Assembly: GCA_963674495.2 (NCBI GenBank)
Contig: CAXXLG010000002.1
Span: 806,001 to 870,000, forward strand
Direction: 5' to 3'
DNA from: RGIG3178 sp963674495
GTDB lineage: Bacteria > Bacillota > Clostridia > Christensenellales > QAND01
Length of the DNA stretch: 64,000 bases
Shown: in pieces, positions 25,735 through 33,819 of the stretch
How positions within the stretch are numbered: the stretch's first letter is position 1
How the letters are laid out: each line of letters starts with the position of its first letter
Position numbers and translations under genes: made by a program
Notes under the pieces: model-generated
The model's input: the letters and a program-made list of their open reading frames with translations, nothing else
Told to the model about the DNA's origin: nothing
Database searches by the model: none

Positions 25735-27666
25735 TTATTCGGATTGTTTGACCAGCTCCTCCGCCCATTTCAAATCTAGTTCCACGATTTTCGAATGGCG
25801 CGGATGACCTTCCTGATCCAGTCCCGCCATATCGTAGTACAGGCTGCGCATCTGGTAGAACATATCCTCATCCACATGCTCTCCTTCGGCGGGGCCGTAG
25901 GAGAACTTTTGCTCAAACGTACGCTTGGGCAATACATCATCCTTGGCACCAAAGCCCTCGCGCTGGTTGAACAGGCGCATCAAAATCAGTGTGCGTTCCG
26001 CGGCTTTCATGATCTCCCACCAGTTCGTCTGCCAGCCGGTGGCGCCGTTGATGATTTCAAGGGTGCGTCCCGTATCATACAGCGCGCCGGGTGAGGTCCC
26101 ATAGCCAAAGGCGCAGACACAAATTCCGTTGCCCACCGCACGGTTAATGTGCGTGTAGTAGTTCAACTTCATCTTGCCTTCAACTTGTTTGCGGAACGGC
26201 ACCGGTTCGTAAATGCCCATGACATACTGGCCAATTGCTTGCTGTCCCTGGAAACCCCCGACATCATTGCCGGGATCGTGTGCTGCGGTCATATGGTCAG
26301 CACCGTGTTCGTTGACGGCGTAGTGAACGGCAAAGCTCTTCTTCACCTGCGGCATATGCGCGGGATAGGGATTATTCTTGACGGACATATTATAGTACTC
26401 CGCCCCATTGCCAATCTCCTTCGCGGCAGCGGCAATGCCATCCGCCAAAAGATTGCCCAGCCACCCGTCACGGGTGACGATGCGCATCAACAGGTCGATG
26501 GTGCCTTCACGGCTGCCGAACTTCAATTCGTGCCCGTAGCATTGTTCTTTCGTTAAAATACCAGCCTCATACAAGTCCATCGCAAAACCAATGGTAGCAC
26601 CGGCGGAAATGGTATCTATGGCATAGGCGTTACAGATCTCGTTGGCCTTGGAAACGGTGGCCATATCGTCGATACAAAGATCGCTGCCAAACATACCTAC
26701 CGTTTCATACTCGGGGCCGCCGTACGCCTCGTCCACATCCCAGCCATGCTCTTCCTTGGTACACTTGACGTGGCGTTTGCAGGCGATGTTGCACATGTAA
26801 CAACGCTCGTTGCCGATGGACATGGTATCGTTCATGACCATGGAGGTCAGCGTTTTTTCAGTGGGCTCAAAATAGCCCTCGGAGAAATTCCTCGTCGGCA
26901 GCATGCCGGCACTGTTCTGATTGGCGATACCGCCGTTGGTGCCGAAGGCATTCATGCCTGCAAATTGCGGAGATGTCTTTGCCCATTCGCCGGCATAGCG
27001 CAGGTTCTTTTTCAGGATTTCCGGATCCGCATATTCGTATGTCGGTTTTTTGCCGATCCCGGCGATGCATTTAAGGTTCTTGCTGCCCATCACCGCGCCC
27101 ATGCCAGTACGCCCGCAGGCGTGCTTTCTTTCATTTATAATACAGGCATACGTACAAAGGTTTTCACCCGCCGGGCCGATGCCGCATACAACCACGTCGC
27201 GGCTGATTTCGGAGCGCAACGCTGTCTCATAATCTTTGGTGGTCATACCCCAGATGTGCGCTGCATCGCGCAGTTCCGCCTTGCCGTCCTGAACGAACAG
27301 GTATACGGGCTTTTCGGATTTGCCTTTGAATATCACGGCGTCATAGCCGGCAAATTTCAAAACCGGACCGAAATATCCGCCACCTTGTGCGTCACCGATG
27401 CCGCCTGTAGCGGGGGATTTTGCGTTGGCGCAGATGCGCGATGCCGCCATAACCGGAGCGCCGGTAACTACACCGGCGGAAAGAGCCAGAACGTTGTCTG
27501 GGCCCAGCGGATCGGCTCCCTTTGGGATGTCCCGCATGCAGTAGTATACACCGATGCCGGTACCGCCCAAATACATCCGATAGAATTTATCGCCCGGTTC
27601 CTCCACGTTCATCTCGCCGGTGGTCAGGTTGACCATCAGAATCTTGTTGTTGTACCCAAATGACAT
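25735..27666 (-). CDS. Aldehyde ferredoxin oxidoreductase (tungsten/molybdenum bis-pterin), copy 1
   Basis: This 643-residue protein belongs to the AOR family (AOR_N, AOR_C). AOR enzymes interconvert aldehydes or acids using a tungsten (sometimes molybdenum) bis-pyranopterin cofactor and a 4Fe-4S cluster, and transfer electrons to ferredoxin. The proximal cluster ligands are seen as CYMCNIAC near residues 286-293, and the distal Cys is in the ICVCAFGYGTSPG segment. The N-terminal domain has YLGGTGIGVYY, expected near the pterin. AGGAGG precedes ATG 27666. A near-identical paralogue lies upstream on the same strand, with its own promoter and leader. No moaD-like gene is adjacent. Confidence 0.92.
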   Translation of the reverse strand: MSFGYNNKILMVNLTTGEMNVEEPGDKFYRMYLGGTGIGVYYCMRDIPKGADPLGPDNVLALSAGVVTGAPVMAASRICANAKSPATGGIGDAQGGGYFGPVLKFAGYDAVIFKGKSEKPVYLFVQDGKAELRDAAHIWGMTTKDYETALRSEISRDVVVCGIGPAGENLCTYACIINERKHACGRTGMGAVMGSKNLKCIAGIGKKPTYEYADPEILKKNLRYAGEWAKTSPQFAGMNAFGTNGGIANQNSAGMLPTRNFSEGYFEPTEKTLTSMVMNDTMSIGNERCYMCNIACKRHVKCTKEEHGWDVDEAYGGPEYETVGMFGSDLCIDDMATVSKANEICNAYAIDTISAGATIGFAMDLYEAGILTKEQCYGHELKFGSREGTIDLLMRIVTRDGWLGNLLADGIAAAAKEIGNGAEYYNMSVKNNPYPAHMPQVKKSFAVHYAVNEHGADHMTAAHDPGNDVGGFQGQQAIGQYVMGIYEPVPFRKQVEGKMKLNYYTHINRAVGNGICVCAFGYGTSPGALYDTGRTLEIINGATGWQTNWWEIMKAAERTLILMRLFNQREGFGAKDDVLPKRTFEQKFSYGPAEGEHVDEDMFYQMRSLYYDMAGLDQEGHPRHSKIVELDLKWAEELVKQSE

Positions 27667-27714
27667 ATTCGATCCTCCTAACCTTGTTTAAGGCATACTT
27701 AAATATCAGGGAAC

Positions 27715-27746
27715 AAAAAATCCACATAACCAAACAGGCATGCAGA
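27715..27746 (-). terminator. Attenuator-like hairpin in the aor1 leader
   Basis: On the minus strand CTGCATGCC (27746-27738) pairs with GGTTATGTGG (27731-27722) with one bulged T and G-U pairs. TTTTTT follows (27720-27715). It begins right after the conserved leader element, so it could be a regulated terminator. Confidence 0.55.
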
Positions 27747-27830
27747 CTCCTTTGCAACATGGCAGGCACACCGGTTACCCGGCATACCCTATCGATCATA
27801 CCCTCCCGGAGGGCGGGCATGATTCGGAGC
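27747..27830 (-). ncRNA. 84-nt conserved structured leader (riboswitch candidate) of aor1
   Basis: This segment matches the aor2 leader at 71 of 84 positions with no gaps. CTCC and GGAG close it at the two ends. TCAT/ATGA with an inner CCCTC/GAGGG forms a second helix. GTATGCCGG pairs with CCGGTGTGC around a GTAA tetraloop. Between the copies, G-U pairs in the third helix change to G-C and U-A, while one pair is lost. A tungsten or molybdenum cofactor sensor is the natural guess for an AOR leader, but I could not match the known Moco consensus, so the class is open. Confidence 0.55.
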
Positions 27831-27857
27831 GAGAATATAATATTTCTCTGTATGGGT

Positions 27858-27887
27858 ATTTTAGCGTGGATGATTATACAAAGTCAA
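27858..27887 (-). promoter_or_regulatory. Promoter of aor1
   Basis: On the minus strand TTGACT (27887-27882) and TAAAAT (27863-27858) are separated by 18 nt. The same layout with TTGACG and TAAAAT recurs at aor2. The predicted transcript start lies about 20 nt before the conserved leader. Confidence 0.75.
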
Positions 27888-27952
27888 GCAAAAATCTTCA
27901 CGAATGATATTATGAGACTGCAATAGTCATGCAGCAAAAATATAATCTGCTT

Positions 27953-27984
27953 AAAAAGCGGTATGGTCGAAGCCATACCGCTTT
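27953..27984 (-). terminator. Terminator of aor2
   Basis: AAAGCGGTATGG (27955-27966) and CCATACCGCTTT (27973-27984) are perfect complements with a 6-nt loop. On the minus strand the stem runs into TTTTT. Confidence 0.9.
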
Positions 27985-28012
27985 CATCGTGTATTCTATT
28001 TTCTTATTCCGA

Positions 28013-29935
28013 CTACTTGACCAGTGCCTCCGCCCATGTGAGATCGAGCTCTACAACTTTGGAATGCCGCGGATGACCTTCTTGATCGAGTCCGGCCATG
28101 TCGTAGTACAAGCTGCGCATTTGATAGAACTTTTCTTCATCCACGTGCTCGCCTTCCGCTGCACCCTTGCTGAACTTCTGTTCAAATGTGCGCTTGGGCA
28201 GAACGTCGTCCTTGGCGCCAAAGCCCTCACGCTGGTTGAACAGACGCATCATTATCACGATACGCTCTGCAGATTTCATCATCTCCCACCAATTCGTTTG
28301 CCATCCGGTAGCACCGTTGATAATTTCAATGGTACGCTCGATGTTGTACAGATTGCCGGGTGACGTTCCGTATCCAAACATACACACGCAAATGCCGTTG
28401 AGAAAAGCCTTTTGAATATGCGAGTAATAGTTCAGCTTCATCTTGCCTTCAACGTCTTGGCGGTAAGGCACCGGTTCATAGATGCCCATCACATACTGAC
28501 CGATGGCCGCAGGACCTTGGAAGGCACCTACGTCATTGCCGGGATCATGCGCCACGGTGCAATGGTCCGCGCCATGTTCGTTCACGGCGTAATGCACAGC
28601 CATGTTCTTTTTTACCTGCGGCATGTGCGCCGGATAGGGGTTGTTCTTGACGCTCATGTTGTAATATTCGGCTCCGTTGCCGATCTCCTTGGCAGCGGTA
28701 GCAATACCATCCGCCAGTAAATTGCCAAGCCAGCCGTCCCTTGTCACGATACGCATCAACAGGTCGATGGCGCCCTTGCGGTTTCCAAAATTAAGTTCGT
28801 GACCGTAACATTGCTCTTTGGTGAGAATGCCGTTTTCGTATAAATCCATGGCAAATCCGATGGTAGCGCCGGCGGAAATGGTGTCGATGCCATAGGCGTT
28901 GCAGATCTCGTTGGCCTTGGCAACGGTGGCCATATCGTCGATCATCAGATTGCTGCCGATCATACCCACCGTCTCATACTCGGGGCCGCCATACGCTTCG
29001 TCCACATCCCAGCCGTGCTCCTCTTCGGTGCACTTGACATGGCGTTTGCAGGCGATGTTGCACATGTAGCAGCGCTCATTGCCCAGGGACATGGTGTCGT
29101 TCATAACCACGGATGTGAGCGTTTCATCGGTGGGCTCAAAATATCCTTCTGAGAAGTTTTTGGTCGGCAGCATACCGGCGCTGTTCTGATTGGAAATGCC
29201 GCCGTTTGTGCCGAACTTGCTCATACCGGCATACTGGGGCGATGTTTTGGCCCACTCGCCGGCATAGCGAAGGTTTTTCTGCAGAACTTCGGGATCTGCG
29301 TATTCATACGTGGGCTTTTTGCCGATGGCTGCGATACACTTGACATTTTTGCTTCCCATCACCGCACCCATGCCGTTGCGCCCGTTGGCGTGCTTGCGCT
29401 CGTTGAGGATGCAGGCGTAGGTACAGAGCTTTTCACCCGCAGGGCCGATACCGCATACTACAACGTCTTTGCTGATCTCTTCCCGAAGCTTGGTTTCATA
29501 GTCCTTGGTCGTCATGCCCCAGATGTGGGTTGCGTCGCGCAGCTCTGCCTTCCCGTCCTGTACAAACAGATAAACGGGCTTTTCGGATTTCCCTTTGAAT
29601 ATCACGGCGTCATAGCCGGCAAACTTCAATGCCGGAGCGAAAAATCCGCCGCCTTCCGAGTCCCCGATGCCGCCAGTGACGGGGGATTTGGCGTTGGTGC
29701 ATATGCGGGATGCCGCCATAACAGGCGCACCGCTGACCACGCCGGTGGAAACAGCCAGTACGTTGTCCGGGCCTAGTGGATCGGCATCTTTGGGGATGTC
29801 GCGCATACAGTAGTAAACGCCGATGCCCATTCCGCCTAGATACATCCGGTAGAATTTATCGCCCGGTTCCTCCACGTTCATCTCGCCGGTGGTCAGATTG
29901 ACTATCAGAATCTTGTTGTTGTATCCGTAAGACAT
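28013..29935 (-). CDS. Aldehyde ferredoxin oxidoreductase, copy 2
   Basis: This 640-residue AOR is a close tandem paralogue of the gene at 25735-27666. Long stretches are identical, including the CYMCNIAC cluster motif and the N-terminal MS-GYNNKIL start. Differences concentrate in surface-like positions; for example MGIG replaces TGIG near residue 36, and CVCMFG replaces CVCAFG in the distal cluster segment. It should carry the same W/Mo bis-pterin and 4Fe-4S cofactors. AAGGAGG precedes the ATG. It has its own terminator, promoter and structured leader, so the two copies can be expressed separately. Substrate specificity of either copy is not readable. Confidence 0.92.
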   Translation of the reverse strand: MSYGYNNKILIVNLTTGEMNVEEPGDKFYRMYLGGMGIGVYYCMRDIPKDADPLGPDNVLAVSTGVVSGAPVMAASRICTNAKSPVTGGIGDSEGGGFFAPALKFAGYDAVIFKGKSEKPVYLFVQDGKAELRDATHIWGMTTKDYETKLREEISKDVVVCGIGPAGEKLCTYACILNERKHANGRNGMGAVMGSKNVKCIAAIGKKPTYEYADPEVLQKNLRYAGEWAKTSPQYAGMSKFGTNGGISNQNSAGMLPTKNFSEGYFEPTDETLTSVVMNDTMSLGNERCYMCNIACKRHVKCTEEEHGWDVDEAYGGPEYETVGMIGSNLMIDDMATVAKANEICNAYGIDTISAGATIGFAMDLYENGILTKEQCYGHELNFGNRKGAIDLLMRIVTRDGWLGNLLADGIATAAKEIGNGAEYYNMSVKNNPYPAHMPQVKKNMAVHYAVNEHGADHCTVAHDPGNDVGAFQGPAAIGQYVMGIYEPVPYRQDVEGKMKLNYYSHIQKAFLNGICVCMFGYGTSPGNLYNIERTIEIINGATGWQTNWWEMMKSAERIVIMMRLFNQREGFGAKDDVLPKRTFEQKFSKGAAEGEHVDEEKFYQMRSLYYDMAGLDQEGHPRHSKVVELDLTWAEALVK

Positions 29936-29985
29936 ATCTTTTCCTCCTTATATATTGTCGGTGACCTAAACTTCTATGAAAATAT

Positions 29986-30020
29986 AAAAAAGCCCGCATA
30001 ACCAAAATAAGGTCTGCGAA
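29986..30020 (-). terminator. Attenuator-like hairpin in the aor2 leader
   Basis: On the minus strand TTCGCAGACC (30020-30011) pairs with GGTTATGCGG (30003-29994) with a small internal loop, followed by TTTTTT (29991-29986). The position matches the hairpin of the aor1 leader although the stem sequence differs. Confidence 0.6.
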
Positions 30021-30104
30021 CTCCTTTGCAAGACGGCAGGCATGTCGGTTGCCCGGCATACCCTATCGATCATACCTACCCGGAGGGTGAATATGACTCG
30101 GAGC
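30021..30104 (-). ncRNA. 84-nt conserved structured leader (riboswitch candidate) of aor2
   Basis: This is the second copy of the leader element described for aor1, with the same 84-nt length and no gaps. The invariant core includes GGTATGATCGATAGGG, TGCCGGG-AACCG, TGCCTGCC and TTGCAAAGGAG. The tetraloop is GCAA instead of GTAA, so the GNRA form is kept. Confidence 0.55.
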
Positions 30105-30141
30105 AGCTTTCTACTACACAGATGAAACATGTAACACTCGT

Positions 30142-30171
30142 ATTTTACTGTATGCAAACGGGAATCGTCAA
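30142..30171 (-). promoter_or_regulatory. Promoter of aor2
   Basis: On the minus strand TTGACG (30171-30166) and TAAAAT (30147-30142) are separated by 18 nt, the same geometry as the aor1 promoter. Confidence 0.75.
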
Positions 30172-30265
30172 GTCCTACGGAAAAAATTTAAACCAAGCAT
30201 GACGCATGGCCGACAAACTGGTATGATAGAAGTGCAGATTATCTCAATTAAAAGGAGTGGCTCCG

Positions 30266-31108
30266 ATGCGAACGTTGTCCGTATGCAAAATCGTAGATGC
30301 CGTCGAATCGCTGTGCATTCACGCTTGCTATCGGTTGCCCTGTGATGTGAGGAATGCGTTAAATGAGGCGATGCGCGCCGAAGAGTGGCCCAAGGCCAAA
30401 ACGCTTCTTTCGCAGTTGATCCAAAACGCCGATATCGCAGGGCAGGGCGAGATTCCAATATGCCAGGATACCGGCATGGCCTGTGTTTTTATCGAACTTG
30501 GACAGGATGTACACCTTGTGGACGGAGCATTGATCGAGGCGGTGAACGAAGGCGTACGAAGGGGTTATCAAAAGGGATATTTGCGCAAGAGCGTCGTGGC
30601 CGATCCGCTACACCGCAGCAATACGATGGACAATACGCCGGCGCTGTTGCATGTGGATATCGTCACGGGGGAGGGCTGTTCGGTAACGGTTCTGCCCAAG
30701 GGTTTTGGCAGTGAAAACATGAGCAGTGTGAAGATGCTCAGTCCCGCGGATGGCGTGGAAGGCGTTAAACGCTTTGTACTGGATACCGTGAAGGAGGCGG
30801 GGAGCAACCCCTGTCCGCCTGTGGTAGTGGGCATCGGGGTGGGTAGTAGCTTTGACGGTGTGACGCATTTGGCAAAGAAAGCGCTTCTACGCGAGATTGG
30901 TACCGTGAATCCGGACGGTTATTACGCTGCGCTGGAAGCGGAACTGCTCCAATTGATCAATCAAAGTGGCATCGGACCGCAGGGCATGGGTGGACGGACA
31001 ACGGCGCTTGCCGTGCACATCAACGCGCATCCTACGCACATTGCAGGGCTTCCGGTGGCTGTGAATATCAATTGCCATGCCACGCGTCGTGCAAGCGCGG
31101 TATTATAG
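30266..31108 (+). CDS. Class I fumarate hydratase / L(+)-tartrate dehydratase family, alpha subunit
   Basis: This 280-residue protein is the N-terminal-type subunit of two-subunit class I (iron-sulfur) fumarases. Three cysteines placed as expected for the 4Fe-4S cluster are in PICQDTG (near 73), NPCPP (near 189) and NINCHA (near 272). It hydrates fumarate to malate; tartrate dehydratase is the alternative within the family. AAAGGAG lies 8 nt before ATG 30266, so I reject the in-frame GTG at 30257. The beta subunit follows after 10 nt. It is divergent from the aor2 leader. Confidence 0.9.
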   Translation: MRTLSVCKIVDAVESLCIHACYRLPCDVRNALNEAMRAEEWPKAKTLLSQLIQNADIAGQGEIPICQDTGMACVFIELGQDVHLVDGALIEAVNEGVRRGYQKGYLRKSVVADPLHRSNTMDNTPALLHVDIVTGEGCSVTVLPKGFGSENMSSVKMLSPADGVEGVKRFVLDTVKEAGSNPCPPVVVGIGVGSSFDGVTHLAKKALLREIGTVNPDGYYAALEAELLQLINQSGIGPQGMGGRTTALAVHINAHPTHIAGLPVAVNINCHATRRASAVL

Positions 31109-31118
31109 GGGGTGTGGG

Positions 31119-31673
31119 ATGGACATTCGACTGACAACGCCGCTTGACCAACAGGAGACCCGAAAGCTACAGGCTGGCGATAATGTGCTTATTTCCGGCG
31201 TGATCTATACGGCGCGGGATGCTGCGCATCAACGACTGATCGATATGATGGAACGGGGGGAAACGCTGCCCATTCCTCTTTGTGGCCAAGTCATCTATTA
31301 TGCCGGGCCAACGCCCAACCGTCCCGGTCGGCCAGTGGGCGCGCTAGGGCCCACGACCAGCGGCCGCATGGACGTCTATACGCCCAAACTGATCGCGGTG
31401 GGCCTTAGGGGTATGATCGGAAAGGGAAAACGCAACAGCGCCGTTCTGGAGGCCATCCAAAAGCACGGCGCAGTGTACTTTGCCGCCACCGGCGGCGCAG
31501 GCGCACTGCTGGCGCAATGCGTCCTGTCCCGCGAAGTGGTCGCTTTCGCCGAGTTGCAAAGCGAAGCGCTGTCCAAACTGGTGGTTCAGGACTTCCCGTG
31601 CGTGGTCGTCATGGATACGCATGGCAACGACCTGTACCAATTGGGGCCAGAGGAATATTGCGAAACGCAATAA
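31119..31673 (+). CDS. Class I fumarate hydratase family, beta subunit
   Basis: This 184-residue protein matches the C-terminal-type subunit of class I fumarases. IYYAGPTPNRPGRPVGALGP near residues 57-76 and TSGRMDVYTP are family hallmarks, with YFAATGGAGAL later. It completes the active site together with the alpha subunit. The annotated frame could start at 31077 within the alpha gene, but GGGGGTG at 31108-31114 positions ATG 31119 well, and MDIRLTTPL is the conventional start. A terminator hairpin follows at 31708-31735. Confidence 0.9.
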   Translation: MDIRLTTPLDQQETRKLQAGDNVLISGVIYTARDAAHQRLIDMMERGETLPIPLCGQVIYYAGPTPNRPGRPVGALGPTTSGRMDVYTPKLIAVGLRGMIGKGKRNSAVLEAIQKHGAVYFAATGGAGALLAQCVLSREVVAFAELQSEALSKLVVQDFPCVVVMDTHGNDLYQLGPEEYCETQ

Positions 31674-31707
31674 AGCGCATAACGAGATAATAAACGCTAA
31701 AAGAGAT

Positions 31708-31735
31708 AAAAAACGGCGCCCATGGGGCGCCGTTT
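31708..31735. terminator. Terminator between fumarase and ybaK genes
   Basis: AAACGGCGCCC (31711-31721) and GGGCGCCGTTT (31725-31735) form an 11-bp stem with a 3-nt loop. The A-run at 31708-31713 gives a T-run on the minus strand, so it mainly serves the minus-strand genes. Confidence 0.85.
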
Positions 31736-31751
31736 CGAATCGGGCAATATT

Positions 31752-32228
31752 CTACCTACATAAAGGTGCGTATCGCGCTTGTGTGATGGTACACAGATCC
31801 AAAGGAGAAAGCCCGATCTGGCTACCGATGCGCCCTGCGCTGACCAAGATGAGATTGAGATCATCCGCGCTTTGATCCAGAAGCGTTGGATAATGTCTCT
31901 TCATGCCGATGGGCGAGCATCCGCCTCTTACATAACCACTGACCGCAAGGATTTTAGCAACGGGCAGCATCGTAAGATTTTTTACCTGAAAAACACTGGC
32001 ACAAAGCTTGAGGTCCATTTCTCGTGCCACCGGGATGATCAGGACGTACACGCCGCCGTCCGGTGCTATGGTCAACAGGGTTTTGTATACCGAATGGGCT
32101 GGCATACCAACTTTTTGTGCCACGGAAATGCCGTCGATTTGGCCGTCACTTGCGTCATAGTGATAGGTCTGATAGGGGATGTGTGCACGGTCTAGCATGC
32201 GCATGGCGTTGGTTTTGCTTTGAGACAT
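31752..32228 (-). CDS. ybaK: Cys-tRNA(Pro)/Cys-tRNA(Cys) deacylase, YbaK/EbsC family
   Basis: This 158-residue cytosolic editing enzyme hydrolyses Cys mischarged onto tRNA-Pro. Family features include the N-terminal KTNAMRMLDRAHIPYQ, VYKTLLT near residue 47, the conserved lysine in that segment, and GYVRGGCSPIG near 107. The frame continues upstream to 33062, but the real start is ATG 32228 with AAGGAG 7 nt before it. The start overlaps the stop of the YgjP-like gene by one base (TAATG), indicating translational coupling. Confidence 0.92.
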   Translation of the reverse strand: MSQSKTNAMRMLDRAHIPYQTYHYDASDGQIDGISVAQKVGMPAHSVYKTLLTIAPDGGVYVLIIPVAREMDLKLCASVFQVKNLTMLPVAKILAVSGYVRGGCSPIGMKRHYPTLLDQSADDLNLILVSAGRIGSQIGLSPLDLCTITQARYAPLCR

Positions 32229-32773
32229 TACAGATCTCCTTGAATGCCCAGCGGAACTTGCCTGAGCTCCTTGCGTCTTGCGGTATAGTCTGGCATATAT
32301 CTTTGCATCAGCGTATGAAACTCCCTTTGGTGGTTTGATACGAGAAGGTGCACACACTCGTGCAGTACGACATATTCCAACAATCGCATCGGCGCGAAAT
32401 ACAGAGCGCGGTTGAGCATGATGACGCGCGTTTTCGGCTGGCAACTGCCCCAGCGGGATTTGCAGGTGCGCACGCGCAACGAAATCGGTTTGTGTTGACC
32501 CAGCTGTGTCAGCATGTGATTCAATACCGGCGTAAAACGCCGGACGCACATGGCAGTGGTAATGGTGGAAACATCCGGCCATGCCAGGTTTTTTGATTGA
32601 TGTATGCGCTGCAATACGCTGTTGATCCATGGCCGTTTGCGTGATACATACGCTTCGATCTGCGACCTGTCGACATGATAAGGTGCGCTGGCCGCGATGC
32701 TGCCGTCCCGCCGGATGCGAAGATTGATGTTCTTCACGTTTTTTCGTGTAAGTGTATAGGTCAGCAGTGACAA
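32228..32773 (-). CDS. YgjP-like metallopeptidase (DUF45, SprT-like)
   Basis: This protein of about 181 residues has the zincin motif HECVHLLVSNH near residues 137-147 (HExxH with a further downstream His), and upstream VRTCKSRWGSC, the YgjP/DUF45 signature. It is likely a cytosolic metal-dependent hydrolase, possibly a protease. The open frame runs to 33028, but the upstream part is not conserved-looking. AAGGGGG is 8 nt before TTG 32773, whose product starts SLLTYTLTRKNVKN, the usual N-terminus. So I use the TTG start. It forms an operon with ybaK. Confidence 0.82.
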   Translation of the reverse strand: MSLLTYTLTRKNVKNINLRIRRDGSIAASAPYHVDRSQIEAYVSRKRPWINSVLQRIHQSKNLAWPDVSTITTAMCVRRFTPVLNHMLTQLGQHKPISLRVRTCKSRWGSCQPKTRVIMLNRALYFAPMRLLEYVVLHECVHLLVSNHQREFHTLMQRYMPDYTARRKELRQVPLGIQGDL

Positions 32774-32931
32774 CGCAAATTCCCCCTTGTGTATTATACA
32801 AAACAGACAAACGGTGTGCAAATGCAAAACGACGGATTGAAAAAATACAATCATGCCGCCGGCAAGCGACCATGATATTCCAATCGAAAACAAGGTCGCG
32901 TTGTTGGTATGAAAAATATGTCGTATTTCCA

Positions 32932-32961
32932 CGAATATTGATATTTTCATTGACCATACTA
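32932..32961 (+). promoter_or_regulatory. Sigma-G-type (forespore) promoter of the SASP gene
   Basis: CGAATA (32932-32937) and CATACTA (32955-32961) with a 17-nt spacer match the sigma-G consensus (TGMATA, CATACTA) closely. The SASP start codon follows 33 nt downstream. Confidence 0.8.
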
Positions 32962-32993
32962 AGGATGAACGCTTCGAAAAAGGAGGCTTGACT

Positions 32994-33167
32994 GTGAGTA
33001 GGCATACAATAATGTCCGACAATCTCAAAGAAGAGATTGCGAAGGAACTTGGAGTCTATCAAAAGGTACGCAATGGAGGCTGGGGTGCGGTTTCATCGAG
33101 AAACTGCGGCAACATGGTGTCAAAAGCCATCGAGATGGCTCAAAGAAACTTGCATAACAAGACCTGA
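32994..33167 (+). CDS. Small acid-soluble spore protein, alpha/beta type (short clostridial form)
   Basis: This 57-codon gene starts at GTG 32994 with AAAAAGGAGG 7 nt upstream. The product has the two SASP blocks: LKEEIAKELGV (residues 11-21) and NGGWGAVSSRNCGNMVSKAI (27-46), followed by EMAQRNL. The GNMV segment replaces the G-I-G-G-x-M-V of longer SASPs, as in the short clostridial family beginning MSRxxxMS. Alpha/beta SASPs coat forespore DNA and protect it from UV and heat, and are degraded at germination. The upstream promoter is of sigma-G type, which supports forespore expression. It is divergent from the ygjP-ybaK operon. Confidence 0.88.
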   Translation: MSRHTIMSDNLKEEIAKELGVYQKVRNGGWGAVSSRNCGNMVSKAIEMAQRNLHNKT

Positions 33168-33196
33168 ATTCTGATGTGAAACAGGACGAAGCGTTT

Positions 33197-33221
33197 AAGG
33201 AGCCGATTCATTCGGCTCCTT
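33197..33221 (+). terminator. Hairpin after the SASP gene
   Basis: AAGGAGCCGA (33197-33206) pairs with TCGGCTCCTT (33212-33221) around a 5-nt loop. The tail is not T-rich, so termination may be partial. Confidence 0.55.
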
Positions 33222-33372
33222 CCATATAATATGTTGTTTAAACCTTTACTTTTTTATACAAAACAAATAGTGTAAAGAATGAAAAGCAATAGACGACAAA
33301 GCGGATGCACACAAGGCCTTGTTCAAAAAGGCAAATGTGCCGTATGACGCGCCGCAAAAAGGAGTGAGCCCG

Positions 33373-33819
33373 TTGACAAAGTTTAAACCGTTTTTATTGG
33401 CACACAGGGAGACGGTCACCTACTTGATTTTCGGCGGGTTGACCACACTGATAAGCGTAGTATGCTATGCGGTGCTGTCCCGATTGTTCATTCGGTTCCT
33501 GTCACCGGGTTTGGCAATGAACGGGGCGAACCTGTTGTCGCTAATAATATCCATCACCTTTGCCTATGTCACCAATCGCCGGTATGTATTTTTTAGTAAG
33601 GCCAAGGGCCGGGCGATCTATGCGGAGATGCTGGCGTTTTTTTTGGGACGTACCTTTACGCTGCTTTTGGACATGGCTCTGATGAATTTGTTGGTGTCGG
33701 TGCTTCATGTTTGGGATCTTGGCGCCAAAAGCATGGTTACACTGTTGGTTATCCTGCTCAACTACGTCATCGCCAAGCGCTGGGTTTTCCAAAAAACATC
33801 CAAGAACCCGGAACAATAA
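33373..33819 (+). CDS. GtrA-family membrane protein
   Basis: This protein of about 148 residues has four transmembrane helices and the GtrA signature: TYLIFGGLTTLISVVCYAVL in the first helix, FAYVTNRRYVF between helices 2 and 3, and a C-terminal YVIAKRWVF. GtrA proteins are thought to flip polyprenyl-phosphate sugars for cell-surface glycosylation. AAAAAGGAG at 33356-33364 is 8 nt from TTG 33373; the frame opens earlier at 33319 but that part lacks an RBS. No glycosyltransferase is adjacent. A weak hairpin overlaps the downstream region. Confidence 0.82.
   Translation: MTKFKPFLLAHRETVTYLIFGGLTTLISVVCYAVLSRLFIRFLSPGLAMNGANLLSLIISITFAYVTNRRYVFFSKAKGRAIYAEMLAFFLGRTFTLLLDMALMNLLVSVLHVWDLGAKSMVTLLVILLNYVIAKRWVFQKTSKNPEQ

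Noticed and set aside
26746..27663. 305-codon plus-strand frame over the first AOR gene, and similar frames over the second
   Set aside because: These are shadows of the strongly conserved AOR reading frame; no RBS, no recognisable product.
27747..27830. SAM-I or c-di-GMP-I riboswitch, because of the CCGGGNAACCG segment
   Set aside because: The rest of both consensus cores is missing; the match is limited to a GNRA-capped stem.
27747..27830. Firm assignment as Moco riboswitch
   Set aside because: The gene context fits, but the parts of the Moco consensus I can recall do not align; left as an unassigned riboswitch candidate.
32229..33062. Extension of the ybaK frame upstream to make a 436-codon gene
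   Set aside because: It crosses the YgjP-like gene in another frame and the SASP promoter region; the true ybaK start has a good RBS at 32228.
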